Shown here piece by piece: positions 7,376 through 15,728 of a DNA stretch of 64,000 nucleotides (its first letter is position 1; the number at the start of each line of letters is the position of its first letter). The stretch lies in NCBI RefSeq assembly GCF_036053395.1, contig NZ_CP107942.1, forward strand, positions 7,706,501 through 7,770,500. Reading direction: 5' to 3'. The notes beneath the pieces are model-generated. The model did not search any database, was not told where the DNA came from, and saw only the letters and a list, made by a program, of their open reading frames with translations. Made by a program: the position numbers and the translations under genes. This DNA is from Actinoplanes sp. NBC_00393. Its GTDB lineage: Bacteria; Actinomycetota; Actinomycetes; Mycobacteriales; Micromonosporaceae.

Positions 7376-8665
7376 TCAGTTGGTGTCGGCCGCGAGGGTC
7401 ACGGAGGCGTTGGCGGCTCTGGTTCCCCGCCTGTACTCCACCGCGACGACCGAGCCGGGCGCGTGCTTGCGGACCAGCGCGATGAGGTCGGTGCCGTCCT
7501 CGACGATGTGCCCGTCCAGCTTCGTGATCACGTCACCGCTCTTCAGACCGGCTGTGGAGGCCGGCCCGGCAGGCTCCACCGCGCGCAACCGGGCGCCGCC
7601 GGCCGTCTCGCCGGTGACCACCTCGGCGCCGATCACCGTACGCCGGGCCTTGCCGGTGTCGATGATGTCCTGCGCGACGCGTTTCGCCTGGTTGATCGGG
7701 ATGGCGAAGGCGAGTCCGATGTTGCCGGCCTCGGTGTCGGCGCCGCCCACCGAGCGGATCACCGAGTTCACCCCGATCACCTGGCCGCCCGCGTTGACCA
7801 GCGGGCCGCCGGAGTTGCCCTGGTTGACCGCGGCGTCGGTCTGGATGGCCGCGTAATAGCGGGTGGTGCCGCCCGGGTCGCCGGCCTCGATGGTCCGGTC
7901 CACGGCGCTGACGATGCCGTAGGTCACCGTGTTGACCAGCGCCAGTGGTGAACCGAAGGCGAGCACCGGGTCACCGACCGCGATCGCGTCCGAGTCGCCG
8001 AGCTCGACCGGGGTGAGCCCACTCTTTGCGACTTTGATCACTGCGATGTCGGACTCCGGATCCCGGCCGACCACCCGGGCCGACGCGGTGGAGCCGTCGC
8101 TGAAGGAGACCGACAGGACGTCGTCGTCGGCGTCCTCCACGACGTGGTCGTTGGTGATCACGTAGCCGTCCGTGGAGACCACGAAACCGGAGCCGATCGC
8201 CCCGGTGACCCGGACCGTCACGACGCTCGGCAGCACCCGCTCGGCCACGCCGGCCAACGACTCGGGCGCCCGCTGCGCCGACTCCGGAACCCGCTGGGTG
8301 CCGGCGCCGAGCTGGGTGCCGGCGCCCTGTGCGAGACCTCCGCGGACCGCGAAGACGAACCCGAGCGTGCCGCCGAGACCACCTGCTAACAGGGCGGTGA
8401 CCAGGCAGATCAGCAGGATCGGGGTGAGTGAGCGACGGGGCGCGTCGGGGTCGGGCACCCGGTCCAGGACCGGGCCGCCGGTGGGCGGTGGTGGTGGCAG
8501 CACCACGGCCGAAGGCGCGTACGGATCGCGCCACGGATCGGCCGCCGCGTCGGACCACCACGGTGAATCCGGCGGCGGCGACGCGGGCCCGGGCGCGCCC
8601 GAAGCAGGCGCAGTCGGTGGCCGGCGCCAGTTCCAGCCGTCGGTCACGTCGGTGCCTCCACTCAT
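7376..8665 (-). CDS. htrA: HtrA-like S1C serine protease
   Basis: A 429-residue envelope protease. A Pro-rich cytosolic N-terminus (about 90 residues) is followed by one membrane helix (LTPILLICLVTALLAGG), a trypsin-like domain with His in ITNDHVV, Asp in SDIAVIKV and Ser in GNSGGPL, and a C-terminal PDZ domain (GLKSGDVITKLDG). It degrades or refolds damaged extracytoplasmic proteins. I use the ATG at 8665 (MSGGTDVTDG); an upstream ATG at 8749 is possible. In mycobacteria htrA follows sigE-rseA, but neither is present here between htrA and the O-methyltransferase gene. Confidence 0.92.
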   Translation of the reverse strand: MSGGTDVTDGWNWRRPPTAPASGAPGPASPPPDSPWWSDAAADPWRDPYAPSAVVLPPPPPTGGPVLDRVPDPDAPRRSLTPILLICLVTALLAGGLGGTLGFVFAVRGGLAQGAGTQLGAGTQRVPESAQRAPESLAGVAERVLPSVVTVRVTGAIGSGFVVSTDGYVITNDHVVEDADDDVLSVSFSDGSTASARVVGRDPESDIAVIKVAKSGLTPVELGDSDAIAVGDPVLAFGSPLALVNTVTYGIVSAVDRTIEAGDPGGTTRYYAAIQTDAAVNQGNSGGPLVNAGGQVIGVNSVIRSVGGADTEAGNIGLAFAIPINQAKRVAQDIIDTGKARRTVIGAEVVTGETAGGARLRAVEPAGPASTAGLKSGDVITKLDGHIVEDGTDLIALVRKHAPGSVVAVEYRRGTRAANASVTLAADTN

Positions 8666-8823
8666 CAGTCCGCCCGGCTCCGCGCATCCAGGATGACACG
8701 GATTCGCCGGTTCCCACTTTCCCACCGGCCTGCGGGCCGGTTTATGCATCGACGGCGCGGTGCATCACCGGAGAGCATCGCTCTACTCTCTTATCCGATG
8801 TGCCTGGTTGAAAGGAGGTCGTC

Positions 8824-9477
8824 ATCATCGGTCCAGCCCGTTCATTCGGCCAGCCGGCGCCGCAATCAACGCCGTTCGCCGAGACCTACGCCACCGAGGA
8901 CCCGGTTCAGCAGACCGCGCGGGCCCTGGCGCACGAGCTCGGCCTGCCCTGCGTCTCGCCCGGCGCGGGCTCCGTGCTGCGCCTGCTGGCAGCCGCGGGC
9001 AACGCCAAGGCCGTGGTCGAAATCGGCACCGGTACGGGTGTGAGCGGCGTCTGGCTCCTGCGGGGGATGCGCCCCGACGGGGTGCTCACCACGATCGACG
9101 TCGAGCACGAGCACCAGCGGATCGCCCGCCGGGTGTTCCTGGAGGCCGGCTTCGCGTCGTCGCGTACCCGGATCATCAGCGGCCGCGCGCTGGACGTGCT
9201 CCCCCGGCTGGCCGACGGCGCCTACGACCTGATCTTCGTGGACGCGGACACCACCGAGTTCGCCGCCTGCACCGAGGCCGCCCTGCGCCTGCTGCGCACC
9301 GGCGGCGTGCTGATCGTGAACGGCGCGCACGCGAACGGCCGGATCAGCGACCCGGCCGCCCGTGACGTGGACACCCTGACCATCCGGGAGACGGTCAAGA
9401 CGATCCGTGAATCGGACGCCTGGATCCCCGCGGTGATCCCCTCCGGCGCCGGCCTACTGACCGCTGTGAAGCGCTGA
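8824..9477 (+). CDS. O-methyltransferase, apparent ATC start
   Basis: A class I SAM-dependent O-methyltransferase of about 217 residues, of the Rv1220c type. VVEIGTGTGVSGVWLL is the SAM-binding loop, MRPDGVLTTIDVE and DLIFVDADTTEF are the following motifs. The methylated substrate is unknown. The conserved N-terminal helix (TPFAETYATEDPV) is encoded in frame from a stop at 8809, yet no ATG, GTG or TTG occurs before GTG 8974, which would delete the first 50 residues. A strong AAGGAGG at 8812-8818 sits 5 bases before ATC at 8824, so an AUC start is the simplest reading; a sequence error is the alternative. The 3' end overlaps convergent pepA by 24 bp. Confidence 0.75.
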   Translation: MIGPARSFGQPAPQSTPFAETYATEDPVQQTARALAHELGLPCVSPGAGSVLRLLAAAGNAKAVVEIGTGTGVSGVWLLRGMRPDGVLTTIDVEHEHQRIARRVFLEAGFASSRTRIISGRALDVLPRLADGAYDLIFVDADTTEFAACTEAALRLLRTGGVLIVNGAHANGRISDPAARDVDTLTIRETVKTIRESDAWIPAVIPSGAGLLTAVKR

Positions 9478-10872
9478 CAGGTACCTCAGCACCGTTCGGG
9501 CGCCCCAGCCGGTGGCGCCCTTGGTCAGGTCCAGATCGTGGGCCTCGGCCCAGCTGGGCGCGGACATGTCCAGGTGGGCCCACTTCGCGTCGCCGAAGAA
9601 GTCGCGCAGGAACAGCGCGGCCATCACCGAGCCCGGCCCGGGCGGCGCGCTGATCCGGTCGGCGATGTCGCTGCGCAGGTTCTCCACGTAGTCGTCCGCC
9701 AGCGGCAGCCGCCACATCTGCTCGCCGGCCGCGGCGCCCGCCTCGGTCAGCGCCTTCGCCAGGTCGTCGTCCGGGCTGTAGAGGGCGGCCGTGCGCTTGC
9801 CGAGCGCCACCGCGTTCGCGCCGGTCAGGGTGGCGAGGTCGAGCACCAGATCGGGATTCAACTGCTCAGCCGCGTACGCCAGCGCGTCGGCCAGCACGAT
9901 CCGGCCCTCGGCGTCGGAGTTGGTGTTCTCGCTGGTCGAGCCGTCGTAGTGGGTGATCACGTCACCGGGGCGGAACGCCGACCCGCTGACCGCGTTCTCG
10001 GCGAGCGGGGCCAGCGCGGTCACGCGTACCGGAAGGTTCAGGTCGGCGACGCCGAGCGCGGCGGCCATCACCGCAGCGGCCCCGCCCATGTCTTTCTTCA
10101 TCAGCTTCATGCTGTCCCGCGGCTTGATCGAGATGCCGCCGGTGTCGAACGTGATGCCCTTGCCGACCAGGACCACGTGGGTGGTCGCACCGGGCGGATG
10201 CCAGGACAGCTCGACGAACCTCGGCGGCGACACCGATCCACCGCCGACGGCACGCAGGCCGCCGAAGCGCAGCAGCTCGTCGCCGGCCCGGACGGTCACG
10301 GTCACACCGGGGCGGTCCGCGGCCGCGGCGACGATCTGGTCGGCGAACCAGGCCGGGTTCTTCACCGAGGACGGGGCGTTCGTCAGGTCGCGGGCGAACC
10401 ACGTGGCGGTGGCTGTCGCGCGGGCCAGGGTGAGGCTCTGCGCGTACCCCTCAGGGTTGTCGGCAATGACCCGCACCTCGCCGGACCGCGGCTGCCTGGG
10501 TGCGTCGCGGTAGCGGTAGCCGCCCAGCCAGAGGCCTTCGGTCAGGCCGCGCAGCGCGGCCTCGGAGGCGCCGGCCGGCAGCCGGACCTCCAGGATCTCG
10601 TCGTCGGCCGCCTCCCGGATCACCGCGGCGCCCGCGGCACGCCAGCCCGCCTCGTCGCCGTCACCGATGCCGGCGAGCAGCACCCGGCGCGGACGGCTCA
10701 GCGGCCGTGGCAGCGCCACGATCCGGCCGGCCTCCCCGGCACCCTCGGTCTGCCCGGCCAGAGCGGCCACCTCGGCCCCGACCTCGGGAACGGAGTGCGG
10801 CCCGCCCGGACCGACCGGGACGACCCAGGTGGCCGTTTCGTCCGGAGTGCCGGTCAAGTGGATAGCGAACAC
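9454..10872 (-). CDS. pepA: leucyl aminopeptidase (M17)
   Basis: A 472-residue cytosolic leucine aminopeptidase of the usual family length. The C-terminal catalytic domain contains GKGITFDTGG, KKDMGGAAAV and the diagnostic NSDAEGRIVLADAL motif that supplies metal ligands, with KSGDV-like RPGDVI preceding it. It removes N-terminal residues from peptides using two divalent metals. The start is a GTG. The 3' end overlaps the convergent O-methyltransferase gene by 24 bp, with no terminator between them. Its 5' side is separated from the DUF3117 gene by a terminator hairpin. Confidence 0.95.
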   Translation of the reverse strand: MFAIHLTGTPDETATWVVPVGPGGPHSVPEVGAEVAALAGQTEGAGEAGRIVALPRPLSRPRRVLLAGIGDGDEAGWRAAGAAVIREAADDEILEVRLPAGASEAALRGLTEGLWLGGYRYRDAPRQPRSGEVRVIADNPEGYAQSLTLARATATATWFARDLTNAPSSVKNPAWFADQIVAAAADRPGVTVTVRAGDELLRFGGLRAVGGGSVSPPRFVELSWHPPGATTHVVLVGKGITFDTGGISIKPRDSMKLMKKDMGGAAAVMAAALGVADLNLPVRVTALAPLAENAVSGSAFRPGDVITHYDGSTSENTNSDAEGRIVLADALAYAAEQLNPDLVLDLATLTGANAVALGKRTAALYSPDDDLAKALTEAGAAAGEQMWRLPLADDYVENLRSDIADRISAPPGPGSVMAALFLRDFFGDAKWAHLDMSAPSWAEAHDLDLTKGATGWGARTVLRYLSALHSGQ

Positions 10873-10902
10873 GGGAGGATGACCTTTCCGTAAGACGTGG
10901 AA

Positions 10903-10938
10903 AGCCCGCCGGTACGGGCGGTACCGTACCGGCGGGCT
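10903..10938 (-). terminator. terminator after the DUF3117 gene
   Basis: A 15-bp perfect stem (arms 10903-10917 and 10924-10938) with a 6-nt loop lies just downstream of the DUF3117 stop and is followed on the minus strand by TT. It separates that transcript from pepA. Confidence 0.8.
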
Positions 10939-10949
10939 CGCGTGAAACG

Positions 10950-11117
10950 TCAGCCGGCGATCGACTTCAACGCGTCACCCAGCGCGTTGGCCTCGTCCGG
11001 AGTCATCTCAACGACGAGACGGCCACCACCCTCCAGCGGGACGCGCATGACGATGCCACGACCCTCTTTGGTGACCTCCAGCGGACCGTCGCCCGTCCGC
11101 GGCTTCATCGCCGCCAT
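10950..11117 (-). CDS. DUF3117 small protein
   Basis: A 55-residue protein starting MAAMKPRTGDGPLEV and containing KEGRGIVMRVPLEGGGRLVVE, the almost invariant DUF3117 sequence of actinobacteria. The first ATG of this conserved sequence (11117) is preceded by a GGGGAGA ribosome-binding site; longer in-frame upstream sequence is not conserved-looking. The function is unknown. It is a single-gene unit ended by a strong hairpin. Confidence 0.92.
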   Translation of the reverse strand: MAAMKPRTGDGPLEVTKEGRGIVMRVPLEGGGRLVVEMTPDEANALGDALKSIAG

Positions 11118-11193
11118 CTTGTCTCCCCTCAGACCTACGTCAGGGTCGGTGGGTTGCCCCACAGCCACTTGCTCCTGGAATGCACAGCAACCA

Positions 11194-11219
11194 CGTCGCG
11201 TGCTCAGCCCCACGCGACG
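11194..11219. repeat. 9-bp inverted repeat upstream of the DUF3117 gene
   Basis: CGTCGCGTG at 11194-11202 is exactly inverted at 11211-11219, with 8 nt between, about 80-100 bp upstream of the DUF3117 start. It may be an operator or a 5'-UTR hairpin. Confidence 0.5.
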
Positions 11220-11343
11220 CGTCTGCTCGTTTCCGACCGGCGGCCGTACAGGCCGTTTCACGTGTTCACGCGTTGCGGCCCACCGTGCCGATCAAACATT
11301 TTCCCTGATGAACACCGGCGAACCCAAACCCAGCCCGGGCGGA

Positions 11344-11382
11344 TGTGACAGCATCTAGCATATCGCCTTCCAGGCTGTCACA
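11344..11382. promoter_or_regulatory. candidate PaaX-family operator
   Basis: TGTGACAGC at 11344-11352 and its inverse GCTGTCACA at 11374-11382 lie directly upstream of the paaX-like start. Arm centres are 30 bp apart, nearly three helical turns. The right arm abuts a CAATGT hexamer 6 nt before the ATG, so binding would block the promoter. Confidence 0.6.
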
Positions 11383-11392
11383 ATGTGCGGTC

Positions 11393-12193
11393 ATGCAGGC
11401 GCGGTCCGCACTCTTCGACCTGTACGGCGACTACCTGCGTGCCCGAGGCTCCCGAGCCCCGGTCGCGGCCCTGGTCCGGCTGCTGGCGCCGCTGGACATC
11501 GCAGCCCCAGCCGTGCGCACCGCGGTGTCGCGAATGGTGCGACAAGGATGGCTGCACCCCCTTCGTCTGGCCTCCGGACCCGGCTATCTGCTGACTCCGA
11601 AAGCCGCCCGCCGGCTCGACGACGCGGCGAGCCGGGTGTACCGAACCGGTCGCGGCGGCTGGGACGGCCGCTTCGACATGATCCTGCTGAACGATCAACT
11701 CGGCCGCCGGGACTCCGCCCGGCTCGCGTTCCTCGGCTACGGGCCGCTCAGCGAGCACGTGTGGATCGCGCCACGCGCCTCCGACGAGATCGAGGCGGCC
11801 CTCACCGAGGCCGGGACGGGGTACGAGCGGTTCAGCGCCAGCCACACCGCGGGCTCCGAGATCGTCGGCCGGGCCTGGGACCTCGAAGGGATCGGCCGGT
11901 CGTACGAGGAGTTCGTGACGTCGCTACGGCCGGTCGTCAAAGCCGTCACGGCACGTAGTTCCGATGAGGAGGCGTACGCGGCCCGGTTCCGCCTGGTGCA
12001 CGCCTGGCGGTCGTTCCTCTTCCAGGACCCGCAACTGCCTGCCGCGCTGTTGCCGGCGCAGTGGCCGGGCGTCCGCGCGGCCGCGTTCTTCGACAAGCAC
12101 GCCACCCGGCTGCGCCCGGCCGCCGACCGCTACGTGGAACGTTGCCTGCAATCAGCGACCCGTGGTGGACGTGTGGGATTCTCAGAACCATGA
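11393..12193 (+). CDS. PaaX-family transcriptional regulator
   Basis: A 266-residue regulator. Residues 1-85 are the winged-helix PaaX N-terminal domain (MQARSALFDLYGDYLRARG, AVRTAVSRMVRQGWL), and the rest is the PaaX C-terminal effector domain. In the founder system PaaX represses phenylacetate genes and is released by phenylacetyl-CoA. Here the partner is a single enoyl-CoA hydratase whose ATG overlaps the paaX stop by 4 bp, so the effector is probably an acyl-CoA (inference). A TGTGACAGC inverted repeat in front suggests autoregulation. ATG 11393 fits the conserved N-terminus; upstream in-frame starts lie inside the operator. Confidence 0.88.
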   Translation: MQARSALFDLYGDYLRARGSRAPVAALVRLLAPLDIAAPAVRTAVSRMVRQGWLHPLRLASGPGYLLTPKAARRLDDAASRVYRTGRGGWDGRFDMILLNDQLGRRDSARLAFLGYGPLSEHVWIAPRASDEIEAALTEAGTGYERFSASHTAGSEIVGRAWDLEGIGRSYEEFVTSLRPVVKAVTARSSDEEAYAARFRLVHAWRSFLFQDPQLPAALLPAQWPGVRAAAFFDKHATRLRPAADRYVERCLQSATRGGRVGFSEP

Positions 12194-12978
12194 CCGACTC
12201 GCTCCTCGTCGACCGCACTGACGCCGTCGTCACCCTCACCCTGAACCGCCCCGAGGCGATGAACTCCTTCACCGTCGACCTCAAGGAAGCGCTGCGGGAC
12301 ACCCTCGCCCAGCTGGAGAGCGACCGGTCCTGCCGGGCCATCGTGCTGGCCGGCGCCGGCGGCGCCTTCAGCGGCGGCCAGGACCTGCGTGAGCACGCCA
12401 CGCTGCTGGAGTCGGGCGCCACCGACCTGAACACGGTTCAGGTGCACTACAACCCGATCGCGCAGCGGCTGGCCAGCATGCCGAAGCCGGTCGTCGCCGC
12501 GGTCCGGGGGATGGCCGCGGGCGCGGGCGCGTCGCTCTCGCTGCTCGCCGACTTCCGGATCGGCGGGCCGTCGACCAGGTTCCTGATGGCGTTCGCCAAC
12601 GTCGGCCTGGCCGGGGACAGCGGCATCTCCTGGTCGCTGCCGCGGATCGTCGGGCACGCCCGGGCGGTCGAGATGCTGCTGCTCGCCCAGCCGGTGAAGG
12701 CCGAGGAGGCGTACCGGATCGGGCTGCTCTCCCGGCTGCTGGAGGACGACGAGCAGGTGCTGCCGGCCGCTCAGGAGCTCGCGGCACGGCTGGCCGCCGG
12801 CCCGACGATCGCCTACGGCGCGATCAAGCGGGAGCTCTCCATCGGCGACGCGGGCACGCTCTCCGACGCCCTTGCCGCCGAGGCTCAGGCCCAGGCGATC
12901 TGCGGGGCCACCGCGGACCACAAGGCGGCCGTCTCGGCCTTCCTGAACAAGCAGAAGCCGGTTTACGAAGGGCGCTGA
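12190..12978 (+). CDS. enoyl-CoA hydratase/isomerase family protein
   Basis: A 262-residue crotonase-fold enzyme. The oxyanion-hole segments are GAGGAFSGGQDL (residues 55-66) and AAVRGMAAGAGASL (about 100-113). At the position of the second catalytic Glu the sequence has GLAGDSGISW, so the usual Glu is replaced by Asp, as in PaaG-like isomerases. It likely hydrates or isomerises an unsaturated acyl-CoA. The 4-bp ATGA overlap with the PaaX-family regulator makes a two-gene operon. The gene ends 3 bp from the stop of the convergent hypothetical gene. Confidence 0.88.
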   Translation: MTDSLLVDRTDAVVTLTLNRPEAMNSFTVDLKEALRDTLAQLESDRSCRAIVLAGAGGAFSGGQDLREHATLLESGATDLNTVQVHYNPIAQRLASMPKPVVAAVRGMAAGAGASLSLLADFRIGGPSTRFLMAFANVGLAGDSGISWSLPRIVGHARAVEMLLLAQPVKAEEAYRIGLLSRLLEDDEQVLPAAQELAARLAAGPTIAYGAIKRELSIGDAGTLSDALAAEAQAQAICGATADHKAAVSAFLNKQKPVYEGR

Positions 12979-12981
12979 CGC

Positions 12982-13494
12982 TCAGTCGTCCTCGTCTTCT
13001 TCCTCGGGGTCCTGGTTGCGCTCGGCCCCGAGGACGAAGGCCTGCATGGCCAGCTCGTCGCCGGAGGGCCAGACGTATGTCGGCAGCTCCGCCGGGCCCA
13101 GCTCCAGCACGTGCGACCAGAACTGCCGCACCGCCTCCGCCGGGTTGCTCGCCTCGATCGGCATCGCCACGCTGACCAGCCAGGGCTTGCGGTCCGCCGC
13201 GGCGCCGAGCCGCTCGGCCAGCCGCCGGAAGGTGCCCGCGTCGATCGCGCCGCCGGTCAGCCCCTCGGCCGGGACCGGCTCGTCGAACGCCCGCCGCTGG
13301 TAACCCAGCACCAGCTCGCCGGCGTCAGCCTTCTCCACCCGGGCCAGCGCCACGACGTTCTCCTCGGCGACCACGACCACCTCGTCGCCCGCTGAGGCCT
13401 CCGCGGGGCCGCCCGCCACCGTCACGACATCGTGCTGGTACAACCGCTCGGTCGCCCACTGCTCGTCCGGAATGATCACCGACCACTGCGCCAT
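12982..13494 (-). CDS. conserved hypothetical protein
   Basis: A 170-residue acidic protein that I do not recognise. The N-terminal half, WSVIIPDEQWATERLYQHDVV, looks like a small beta domain with a repeated EVVVVAEENVVALARVEK strand pair, faintly like an EVE/PUA-type barrel. The C-terminus is strongly acidic (EEEDEDD). It is transcribed towards echA, and 12 bp separate its start from the downstream end of tag on the same strand, so it may be read through from the tag operon. No signal peptide or membrane segment is present. Confidence 0.7.
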   Translation of the reverse strand: MAQWSVIIPDEQWATERLYQHDVVTVAGGPAEASAGDEVVVVAEENVVALARVEKADAGELVLGYQRRAFDEPVPAEGLTGGAIDAGTFRRLAERLGAAADRKPWLVSVAMPIEASNPAEAVRQFWSHVLELGPAELPTYVWPSGDELAMQAFVLGAERNQDPEEEDEDD

Positions 13495-13506
13495 GGGTTC
13501 ATCTCA

Positions 13507-14076
13507 TCACGTGGGGACCCAGCAGTCCGCAAGGTGGTCATCCACCATCCCGGTGGCCTGCATCAACGCGTACGCCGTGGTGGGTCCGACGAATTTGAAC
13601 CCGCGCTTCTTGAGCGCCTTGGCGAGGGCGGTGGACTCGGCGGTGACGGCCGGAACGTCGGCCCGGGTCCGCGGGCGGGGACGGGCCACCGGGGCGAACG
13701 ACCAGAGCAGCGCGGAGAGGCCCTCGTCCAGATCGGCCGCGACCTTGGCATTGTGCAGGGCCGCGTCCACCTTCATCCGGTTGCGGACGATCCCGGCGTC
13801 GGCCATCAGCCGGTCCGCGTCGGCCTCGGTGTAGGTCGCCACCTTCTCGATCGAGAAATTGTCGAACGCGGCCCGGAACGCCGGCCGCTTGCGCAGGATG
13901 GTGATCCAGGCCAGGCCGGACTGGAAGGCCTCCAGGGTGAGCCGCTCGAACAGGGCGTCGTCGCCGCGGACCGGCTTGCCCCACTCGTCGTCGTGGTAGG
14001 CCATGTACTCCGGGGAGCTCGCGCCCCAGAAGCAGCGCGGCTGTCCGTCCGGGCCGATCACCAGACCCTCGGTCAC
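13507..14076 (-). CDS. tag: DNA-3-methyladenine glycosylase I
   Basis: A 189-residue base-excision repair enzyme that removes 3-methyladenine. Signature residues are visible: CFWG near the N-terminus, YHDDEWG, and HLADCW close to the C-terminus, which together provide the Cys/His zinc site of the TagA family; the helical core contains SGLAWITILRKRPAFR. GTG at 14076 overlaps the SRPBCC stop by 4 bp (GTGA) and gives the standard N-terminus, so a longer upstream frame is rejected. It is the last coupled gene of a three-gene unit with SRPBCC and DivIVA-like genes. Confidence 0.93.
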   Translation of the reverse strand: MTEGLVIGPDGQPRCFWGASSPEYMAYHDDEWGKPVRGDDALFERLTLEAFQSGLAWITILRKRPAFRAAFDNFSIEKVATYTEADADRLMADAGIVRNRMKVDAALHNAKVAADLDEGLSALLWSFAPVARPRPRTRADVPAVTAESTALAKALKKRGFKFVGPTTAYALMQATGMVDDHLADCWVPT

Positions 14077-14579
14077 GGCAGGCGGCCCTGTTCGACCAGG
14101 CGGCCGAACTTCTTCAGCGCGCCGGTGAAGCCGAGCTTGGAGCCGGGCCAGAGCACCGGCCAGGCGATCTTGCCGACCGGGCCGGCCGGCAGGTGGAACC
14201 ACTCGTGCAGGACGACCTGGGTGCGGTCGCCGGACATCGCGGTGCAGCGCATCGCGCCGGGGCCGCGGAGCACCTTGCCGCAGTGGACGACGCGCACCTC
14301 GTACGGCGCGTTGACCTTGACCACCCGCAGCTCGTCGCGGAGCACGGCCGGGCCGAGCGTGGTGACCGCCTCGACCAGGCTGCCCTCACCGCCGTCGCCC
14401 TCGACCACCTTGACCCGGGTCAACGGGATCCACTCGGACTGCTTCTCCCAGTCCAGAAACGCGGCGAACACCTTCTCCGCGGGGGCGTTGACGATCACCG
14501 TGGCGGTGACCTCGCCACTACCGGGACGGGCGGCGTCGCCAAGGCCCGCTGCACCGTCGGCTGAACCTGGGCCGCTCAT
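14073..14579 (-). CDS. SRPBCC-family protein
   Basis: A 168-residue START/SRPBCC-type protein: after a Gly/Ala-rich N-terminus, residues 24-60 read VTATVIVNAPAEKVFAAFLDWEKQSEWIP, the typical first strand and helices of the polyketide-cyclase/dehydrase fold. The C-terminal helix FTGALKKFGRLVEQG closes the lipid-binding cavity. The ligand is unknown. It is coupled by 4-bp overlaps to the DivIVA-like gene upstream and to tag downstream. Confidence 0.85.
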   Translation of the reverse strand: MSGPGSADGAAGLGDAARPGSGEVTATVIVNAPAEKVFAAFLDWEKQSEWIPLTRVKVVEGDGGEGSLVEAVTTLGPAVLRDELRVVKVNAPYEVRVVHCGKVLRGPGAMRCTAMSGDRTQVVLHEWFHLPAGPVGKIAWPVLWPGSKLGFTGALKKFGRLVEQGRLP

Positions 14580-15076
14580 CGGCGATCCGCCGGCTCCCCG
14601 TCGGCGGCCGGCGCCGCCGACGCCTGCGGCGGAACCTCGGCGACCTTGGCGACCGGGTCGTCCGGCTGCTCCGCGGCGGCCGGCTCGGTGGGCGGCGGCG
14701 TGGCGGGCACGGGCGGGGCCGCGGCGACCTCACGGGCCTTGCGCAGCGCGTCGGCGTCCTCCAGCCGGCCCTCGCGGAGGGCGGCCACCTCGGCCTCGAG
14801 CACGCCGATCAGCTCACCCTTGTAGCCGATGTCGTACGCCGCCCGCTGCAGGGCCTGGTCGACCTGGGCCATCCGGTAACCCCGCCAGGTGGTGTCGAAC
14901 CTGGTCTCGGCGATGTCCGACTCGCCGAGCGGGCGGTCGCTGGGGAGCGGGACCGCCCGGCCGTCGGGCTCGACCGGGGTGAGGCCGGAATCGCCCCCGC
15001 TCAGCAAGACGGTCACGCCGAAGACGATGGTCGCGACGACCAGCGCGACGACAATGAAGAGCAGAAGCTGACCCAT
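14576..15076 (-). CDS. membrane-anchored DivIVA-domain protein
   Basis: A 166-residue protein with an N-terminal membrane helix (LLLFIVVALVVATIVFGVTVLL) and, after a linker, the DivIVA-like sequence FDTTWRGYRMAQVDQALQR followed by a short coiled coil and an Ala/Pro-rich acidic tail. DivIVA-type proteins mark cell poles and septa; this small anchored form is common in actinobacteria, and its function is not known. ATG 15076 places the helix at residue 3; a GTG at 15082 is also possible. It is the first gene of the unit with SRPBCC and tag. Confidence 0.82.
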   Translation of the reverse strand: MGQLLLFIVVALVVATIVFGVTVLLSGGDSGLTPVEPDGRAVPLPSDRPLGESDIAETRFDTTWRGYRMAQVDQALQRAAYDIGYKGELIGVLEAEVAALREGRLEDADALRKAREVAAAPPVPATPPPTEPAAAEQPDDPVAKVAEVPPQASAAPAADGEPADRR

Positions 15077-15146
15077 GCGCACGATGTTGACATGTCGGCT
15101 TTCCGGTGGCGAGCCCGCCACCCGGTCGATGTCCCTGCGGATGCGG

Positions 15147-15524
15147 TCAGGTCCAGGTCAGGATCCGCTTACGCCAGGCGTAGAGGATGCCGAGGGCCAG
15201 CACAGCCACGAAGATGCCCATCTCGGCGATGGCCAGTCCGCCGAACCCGGGCCGGTCGAAGATCAGCGCCCACGGGAAGAGAAATACGGCTTCCACCGCG
15301 AAAAGCACATAGAGGTACGCGTAGACGTAGTACCGGATCTGCGCCTGTGCCCAGTCCCCGCCGACGGGGTCGATCCCGCTCTCGTACGCGATCCGCTTGC
15401 CCGGCGGCTCGGCCGGGTCGGCCGGTCGCAGCAGCCGGTTGGCCCCGAACGCCGCCACGAACAGCAGCACCCCGGCGGCCAGCACCAGCCCCAGCGTGGC
15501 GTACGAACCGAGATATCCGTCCAC
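15147..15524 (-). CDS. nuoA: lone NADH-quinone oxidoreductase subunit A
   Basis: A 125-residue NuoA/ND3-type membrane protein with three helices. The conserved loop after helix 1 reads KRIAYESGIDPVGG, where the family normally has a Cys (YECGxxP); here it is Ser. YYVYAYLYVLFAVEAVFLFPWAL and the acidic residue of the third helix are typical. No other nuo gene is in the window, so it is unlinked to complex I. It is divergent from korAB across about 200 bp, so it may contribute to electron transfer from the ferredoxin-linked enzyme (inference). GTG 15524 lies 8 nt after TAGGCT. Confidence 0.85.
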   Translation of the reverse strand: MDGYLGSYATLGLVLAAGVLLFVAAFGANRLLRPADPAEPPGKRIAYESGIDPVGGDWAQAQIRYYVYAYLYVLFAVEAVFLFPWALIFDRPGFGGLAIAEMGIFVAVLALGILYAWRKRILTWT

Positions 15525-15728
15525 GATCGTGGAGCCTAACGGACGACCGGCCGCTGTCCGTGTGCCGCATGGTGGACATTGCTGGCTGGTGCTTTCCTCT
15601 CGTAGCTACTGTGGGCAACGGTCCGCGGCCGCCTCGTAAGGAGCGGCGACGTAGTCTGGAAGTGACGATTTGCGGGCCGGCTCATCGACGAACCTCAGCC
15701 GCCGGACCGCGCTCTTTGGAGGTTGAAC

